A DNA stretch of 64,000 nucleotides from positions 33,262 to 97,261 of the forward strand of contig PDHQ01000107.1 of the NCBI GenBank assembly GCA_003339415.1. The letters run 5' to 3'. The stretch is from Ophiocordyceps camponoti-saundersi (nom. inval.). Its lineage: Eukaryota > Ascomycota > Sordariomycetes > Hypocreales > Ophiocordycipitaceae. The notes beneath the pieces were generated by a model, which saw only the letters and a program-made list of their open reading frames with translations, was not told the DNA's origin and ran no database searches. A program made the position numbers and the translations under genes. How positions within the stretch are numbered: the first letter of the stretch is position 1; each line of letters opens with the position of its first letter. Below are positions 59,173 to 64,000 of the stretch, in pieces.

Positions 59173-60892
59173 TCACTCTTCCAACTCGTGGTATCGTGCA
59201 TGCGCCTCCATGGCAAACCCCGGCACCAGATGACCGCACTTGGGACATGACGAGTGAAGAGTGCTATCCCAGCCGCCATCCAGGTCAACCTCCTCGAGCC
59301 CCGTCTCCTCATCTCCCTCGTCTTCTGATGGTCGCCTCACTCTCCATGGACGCAGTACCTCATCCTGCGTTCTGAACATGTCTGCAATGTCCCGCTCCGT
59401 CCCCGTTCTTTCATCCACCAAATTGGCAACGCAAATGTTGAGCAGCTGCAAATTCCACTTCTGTCCATTGTCACTTTGCAATCGGCGCAACAGCGGTATC
59501 AGGGCTTCCGTCGTCAACTTCTGCGCAATGTCCTCCACGTCGACGTTCGAGTCAAAGACAAAGTCTGGCACCGGGCCGGACCGAGACATGCGGCTGAAGT
59601 TGTCACTCTGCCCTGCCGGCCATGATCGAATGGAGAGGCGTAGCGTTTTGGGCCTTGCCATCCAAACCGTCCCTTGGTCGGAAACAATAAGCTCACATCT
59701 CATTCGTCGCACAAGAGAACATGAAAGTGCATATAACTGCTCGCTGATTTGAGCCATCGTCTCTAGGCCCTTGAATGTGTCTTCGACACTGATTTGAGAG
59801 GGCACATCAGTCGCCTCCTTGACCTCGGTAGGATCAATTCCGTGCATGAGACGCCAGACTCTCGCGCCGACGCCCTTTTCAGCTCCGGGGCCTCGGAAGA
59901 GTGTCTCCAGAGAACTAGGCGATATTGACGGGTGGCTACGGACTTGGTAAACAGTCAGAGGCAATTGTACCTCGGCGGCTTGACTTTGGATCCGAGACTC
60001 TAATGAGAGCACCATCTTTCGTCCGAGACCGGGCAGCTGCTTGATGCCGTAGCCATCCAAGAACGAACATACGGCGTCTTCTGTCCACGCCAGCAGTGTG
60101 GTTTGGTTACGGGGCTTGTTACAGCTTCCGACGAGCTTGCTTAGAAGCTTATTGGTGGCAATGCCGCAAGCTGAGGTGTAGCCATAATCTGTCTCGACCT
60201 TGAGTCGCAGGTAGTTGGCGAGGTGAGAAGCCAGGAGGAGGCGCAGATATCTGTCGTCTCGGACCTGTTCCCTCGAGACCGGGGGGGCGGCGACGCAACC
60301 GGCAATGGAGGACAGATCGCAGGCAAAGCCTTGCTCTGGGTCTTTCATTGACAGGCAGAAAAAGGAATCGGCCAAGGTCAGCCGATTGAGGCAGGACAGA
60401 TTGTAATCAACCATGTCGGTAACGTCTACCAATCATGAGTACCTCCACTGTCCCGACGGCCATGGTGACGCTTTTTACCCATGAAGACTTCGTCGAGCCC
60501 GAGACGTTCGACCTTGTTATTCCAGGAGTGAGAACGAAAGAAGTCGTACAACCGCTTACTCGTTTGGCGAAAGGGAGTCAGGTCTTCGCCCGGAACGAGC
60601 ACGAGGTCCGGACAGACGATGATGGCTTCGGATACCAGCATAAGCTTCCTCACTCCTCGCCGGCGGGCATTGTAGTTGCACGTGGCCAGAATATTCTTCT
60701 GCTTGATGCCGAGGGGACGAGATCTGAGAGACGGATCTCTATTCTCGACGACCTGAGCATAGAAGCAGTCATAGTCCTGCGTCGTCTGTTAGAGGAAGCA
60801 ACGAGAGGTGTTATGAGGAAGCGTCTCACGAAGTGTAAGAGGACGCGGTCGTCTTTGTACTTGGGCGCAGCGGCTCGGGACGGCTCTTGCAT
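59173..60892 (-). CDS. DNA polymerase iota-like Y-family polymerase
   Basis: Exons (minus) 60830-60892, 60479-60776 and 59173-60425, 537 aa; both introns are 53 bp. Catalytic acidic residues lie in H-F-D-Y-D-C-F-Y-A-Q-V-V-E (about 20-32) and R-L-G-L-D-E-V-F-M-D-V-T-D (about 112-124). The palm/finger landmarks C-N-Y-N-A-R-R-R-G-V-R-K-L and T-S-A-C-G-I-A-T-N-K-L-L-S-K-L-V-G follow, then a little-finger domain. The end has C-P-K-C-G...F-A-M-E-A-H-A-R-Y-H, a C2H2-type UBZ-like zinc finger that could bind ubiquitin on stalled PCNA. The G-I-K-Q-K-N-I-L-A-T-C-N-Y-N-A-R block resembles polymerase iota rather than eta or kappa. It acts in translesion synthesis in the nucleus. Confidence 0.87.
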
Positions 60893-61706
60893 GGCCGAGG
60901 GGTGTCATGGCTGAGCTCGGGAGCTGCAGGACTGACGAGGCTCCTCGTCGACGACTTGTTCTGGTGAGTCTGGTTTGGCTACCTACTAATTTGTATCTTG
61001 GTGGAGAGGCTATGTGCAGGCAGGCAGTCATGCATGTACTTGTTAATCTGTCGTTGTTCGTATTATTCGTCGACATGGTCAGAGACGTCGTGCGGAGACG
61101 TCGTCGGAGACGGAGCCGCATGCTGCTGACAAAGAAAGACCCGGTCAACGGTCATTGTCGGGCCGAGCCTCCCGGAGTCTGGAGACACAGAGACACACAC
61201 ACAGTTACACACACGAGTCAGCAGCAGCAGCAGCAGCCAACGACAGGCAGCCAAAGATAGACACGCAGCGATGCAACAAGCCATTCTTCCTTTTGCCCTT
61301 CCTTTTAGTTCGTTCTCCTCTTCATGTGCATCGACCCCGCTCCGGCAACTGCATCACTGCATGATAATAGACGCCGGGGCTACAGCAGGGCGGCAGTCGT
61401 CTGATTCGTCCGTTCATCACGGTCCCCGCCCGCCTTTAACCTCCCCCCCCCTGGCCCTGGCCCTGGTGCTCGGCGCTTACCATGGCTCACGAGGTCATAG
61501 TCGATGTGTGCTTGATGTTGCAGCCAAACTAACTAGCCGTCCGGGCGCAGAGCTAGCGGCGCTTGTCTCGGCTCAGCCATGGTGATAGGCGCCGTCGATG
61601 TTGCGTCCGCTCTATTTACATACATTACCATGATCCTTTCCCGCTCTCTGCCCCTCCTTGGTCCCGGCTATCCTTCGTCAACGCCCAACGAGTATTCGCC
61701 CTCGGT
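60893..61706. other. Divergent intergenic region
   Basis: This separates polymerase iota (minus) and the next gene (plus). It has an ACAC repeat at 61191-61212 and a CAG run at 61217-61233. No gene recognised. Confidence 0.45.
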
Positions 61707-62942
61707 ATGGCTCAGCAGCATCGTCCGGGCGGCCTGAAGCGGCCGCGGCTGTCTCTCCAGATTCGGACGACACCGAGGACAGGCCGTCCCGTTGATCCCG
61801 GCGACCCAACGGCCTTCAATACGCTGTCGAATGCCTACGTCGCTGCCATCGAGACGTCGTCGGCCGAACCCATGACGGCAATCAATACTCTGCAAGCGTT
61901 CAGTCTAGCCACGCCGGCAGAGCCGATGAGAACGATGCCACGCGTCGTCACCCCCTACGTTGCCTCGTATCCGGAGACGCCTCTGACGGCACAGCCCACG
62001 TCGCCCTCCCGCTTGGAGCTACACTACCCTAGCACGATGACGGCCACGCCGCCCCTGTCGGCCGAGTCGGCCTCCTCTTCCACCTTTACCTTTTCCCCTC
62101 GAGACGTTTCTTCTTCATCCACGCCAAGGCTTCCTCCACAGCTTCACCATCCGCCTTACTCTCACCCCCGAAGCCTCCACAGCATCCTCCGCAACTCGCC
62201 GCTGCCCCCGCGCACCGCTATTCCTCCACCCTCGCCCAGGAGGCAGTCTCTACGTCTACAGGAGAAGGCCGCCAAGAAGGTGGGCTACAACAGCCCACTG
62301 ACGCAAGAGATTGTCACCAACCAATACACGAAATCCCACATGGAGCTACTTGCCGAGGACACGTCTCCAAGCTCGCCATGCATGACGATCGATTCCGCCA
62401 GCGCGCCGCTTCTCGGTGCCGTCAACGGCCAAGATCAAGGCCGCATCTGCCGAGCGACCACTTCCACGGCCCAGGCTGATGATGGGTTGTCAAGTCTGGA
62501 CGCACAACCTTCGACGATCGGTCGCAAGCGCAGACGGATGGAGAAAAGACGTCGGTGGGTCTGGACTATCGGACAGGAGGACGACGAAGAGATGGGGACC
62601 AGCTACCCGGTGACCGACGCCGGAGCAGTCCCGTCATCCGCGCCGCATGCGAACCTCGGCGACGACGCGGAAACGCCAACGGCCAGCATCGAAGGCAGCG
62701 TCGATACGGAGAGCGCTAGCTCGGTCATGGACGCCAGCGCTTCCGATACCTGCAGCGTCGACTGGGCGGACGATGACGATGCGGACGACGACAAAGAGGT
62801 AGACGATACAAAACGCGAAGACTCGGCGAGCATCGACTTGAAGACGCCCACGGCGCCGTCTCGTCTTCGCGATGCGATTGCGAAGCGAGACACGCCGATT
62901 CCGGATTCATTGCTCGGTCGTGATACGCCCGAGCTGGCGTGA
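61707..62942 (+). CDS. Hypothetical disordered protein
   Basis: A single exon of 411 aa from the ATG at 61707. An upstream in-frame ATG at 61563 gives a less plausible extension. Short segments look conserved in character: K-R-P-R-L-S-L-Q-I near the start, A-F-N-T-L-S-N-A-Y-V-A-A-I-E (about residues 34-47), L-H-S-I-L-R-N-S-P-L-P-P-R, and R-L-Q-E-K-A-A-K-K-V-G-Y-N-S-P-L-T-Q-E-I. These are embedded in Ser/Pro/Thr-rich sequence with a basic patch (K-R-R-R-M-E-K-R-R-R-W) and an acidic Asp run towards the end. There is no membrane helix, signal peptide or enzyme motif. The basic patch could be a nuclear signal. Function unknown. Long openness and even codon use suggest it is real. Confidence 0.62.
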   Translation: MAQQHRPGGLKRPRLSLQIRTTPRTGRPVDPGDPTAFNTLSNAYVAAIETSSAEPMTAINTLQAFSLATPAEPMRTMPRVVTPYVASYPETPLTAQPTSPSRLELHYPSTMTATPPLSAESASSSTFTFSPRDVSSSSTPRLPPQLHHPPYSHPRSLHSILRNSPLPPRTAIPPPSPRRQSLRLQEKAAKKVGYNSPLTQEIVTNQYTKSHMELLAEDTSPSSPCMTIDSASAPLLGAVNGQDQGRICRATTSTAQADDGLSSLDAQPSTIGRKRRRMEKRRRWVWTIGQEDDEEMGTSYPVTDAGAVPSSAPHANLGDDAETPTASIEGSVDTESASSVMDASASDTCSVDWADDDDADDDKEVDDTKREDSASIDLKTPTAPSRLRDAIAKRDTPIPDSLLGRDTPELA

Positions 62943-63630
62943 AGGGAGTCGCCCTGACTAGCGGGACTGGGCGAGATGGGAATGAAAACTGGCATGACTT
63001 GAATGATTGTATAACGACGAAAACATGTTGAAAAGCGGTTGAGGCTGGAAGAGAGATTCTTGTATGTATGTATGTCTGGGCATGGGAAGTTTCATCTGGT
63101 GGGATTATTTCATCCGCTCGTTCTCGACTGAAGGAGGGGCGGAATACGATTTCTCTGAAGCTTCATATGGCTTTCTTGTTTCTTCTTGACCTTGTTTGTT
63201 ATCGTTGTCGTAACCGTGTCGCTCGGACGGGAAACATGTGCTTCGATTGTGAAGTGATGCAAGAGTATTCATCCCATTGGACCCTTTCTGTCTTGAAGGG
63301 GTTGTTCGAGGGCATGTCTTTGACGGCATAAAGCACTGTCTCACGTCTCTCGAGCCATAGTGTTTCCATCATCATTTTTCGTTACCTGTGTCTGTCTACA
63401 TCTTGATTTCCCCCTTGTAACATACCTGATCAGCGTAGCTTTTCTCTTTTTGCTTTCCTTTGGAGACTTTTGAGATGGTGAGGGAGCAAAGGAAGATTTC
63501 CGCGTGCTCGTATATCATATACGTGTATGTATGTATGTGTGTGTAAGTGTGTGAGCGACTGCAAGTGTAAAGCGTGTAAGTGTGTATAAGTGTAAGTGTG
63601 TGTATATATATATGTGCGTGGTATATATAT
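62943..63630. other. Convergent intergenic region
   Basis: About 690 bp between two gene 3' ends. GTATGTATGT units lie at 63061-63072 and 63525-63545, with GTAAGTGTGT-type repeats to 63620. Nothing gene-like recognised. Confidence 0.45.
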
Positions 63631-64000
63631 TCAACCCTCCCTACGCTTCCGCTGAAGTCGATGGTAAAACTCCTCGGCCGAAGCGATGCATTGCATGTTT
63701 GCGCCCAGCTTATTGATCGTCTCTTGGTATTCGTCTGCTTCATCCGAGTCGAAGACGATGCCGCCTCCTGACGATCAATCATGAAAAATCAGCGCCTGGA
63801 CAAAAGAAGAGACGACAAAGAAGACCAATAGACGGAGCGAGACAGAGAGACAAAGAGACAGAGAGAGAGACAAAGAGAGAGAGAGAAGGGGGGGGGGGGG
63901 GGGGGGACACCTCCCCGCCCTGAAGAACGCCCACCCCCTCCTGTCAAACCACATCGCAAAACAGGTGGCAAGAAACAACCCCACAAACAACACAACTCCC
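63631..64000 (-). CDS. Anthranilate synthase component I-like (TrpE/Trp2), 3' end only
   Basis: The last exon (63631-63767, minus) encodes G-G-I-V-F-D-S-D-E...Y-Q-E-T-I-N-K...A-N...I-A-S-A-E-E, the C-terminal signature of chorismate-binding enzymes of the TrpE type, followed by a basic tail and a stop. Upstream, minus-strand sequence from the window end to about 63911 reads T-C-F-A-M...G-W-A-F-F-R-A-G, which fits the preceding T-C-I-A-x-R-T...A-Y-x-Q-A-G block. The two pieces do not join in phase with a normal GT donor: the nearest GT, at 63910, gives phase 2 where phase 1 is needed. A 19-base G run (63888-63906) lies in the intron. TrpE makes anthranilate from chorismate and glutamine for tryptophan synthesis. 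Confidence 0.55.
63888..63906 (+). repeat. Poly-G run, 19 bases
   Basis: It follows GAGA/CAGA repeats (63840-63887) and lies in the probable last intron of the anthranilate synthase-like gene. Length errors are likely here. Confidence 0.85.

Overview
The window looks like nuclear DNA of a filamentous ascomycete, probably a Sordariomycete and perhaps one of the Hypocreales. This is inferred from short GT-AG introns (about 47-150 bp) with CTGAC/CTAAC-type branch sites, eukaryotic housekeeping genes, and a large tract with the signature of repeat-induced point mutation (RIP). No species can be named from the sequence alone.

Bases 1 to about 19,195 are an AT-rich repeat island with almost no CpA or TpG, full of stop codons, and with no intact gene. 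It can still be read. A Ty1/copia-type element on the minus strand (7192-9165 and 16807-19195) is split by two plus-strand Ty3/gypsy chromoviruses. One gypsy copy (9166-16806) is complete, with two 300-bp LTRs and a TATAA target duplication. The other (1-7191) has only its 3' part in the window. Each gypsy copy carries traces of gag (CCHC knuckle), RT/RNase H, integrase and a chromodomain, then a roughly 1.6-kb section that appears to hold a minus-strand reading frame before the 3' LTR.

From about 19.2 kb to the end the DNA is ordinary and gene-rich. In order: a secreted protein resembling heat-labile enterotoxin A chain that seems to lack catalytic residues (+); a THI74/SLC35F-type transporter (+); a tail-anchored haem-oxygenase-like protein (+); the PP1 regulator Ypi1 (+); a mitochondrial GatC-like subunit (-); a secreted FMN alpha-hydroxyacid oxidase-like protein (+); Sec17/alpha-SNAP (+); arginyl-tRNA synthetase (+); a GH15-CBM20 glucoamylase (-); the Snu66/SART1 splicing factor (+); a DUF3712 Tag1-like membrane protein (-); a KH-domain protein (+); TRAPPC13 (+); a DENN-domain protein (+); a DUF726 hydrolase-like protein (-); DNA polymerase iota (-); a disordered hypothetical protein (+); and the 3' end of an anthranilate synthase component I-like gene (-). 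The genes do not form a pathway. They are mostly housekeeping genes (translation, splicing, trafficking, repair) plus two or three secreted proteins.

The intergenic DNA is rich in microsatellites and homopolymers. A 3.6-kb gap before the DENN gene holds a 117-base C run, a 9-base N gap and a diverged direct repeat, so the assembly there is doubtful. All exon models were built by eye from splice motifs, reading-phase arithmetic and family similarity recalled from knowledge; none was checked against transcripts or databases.
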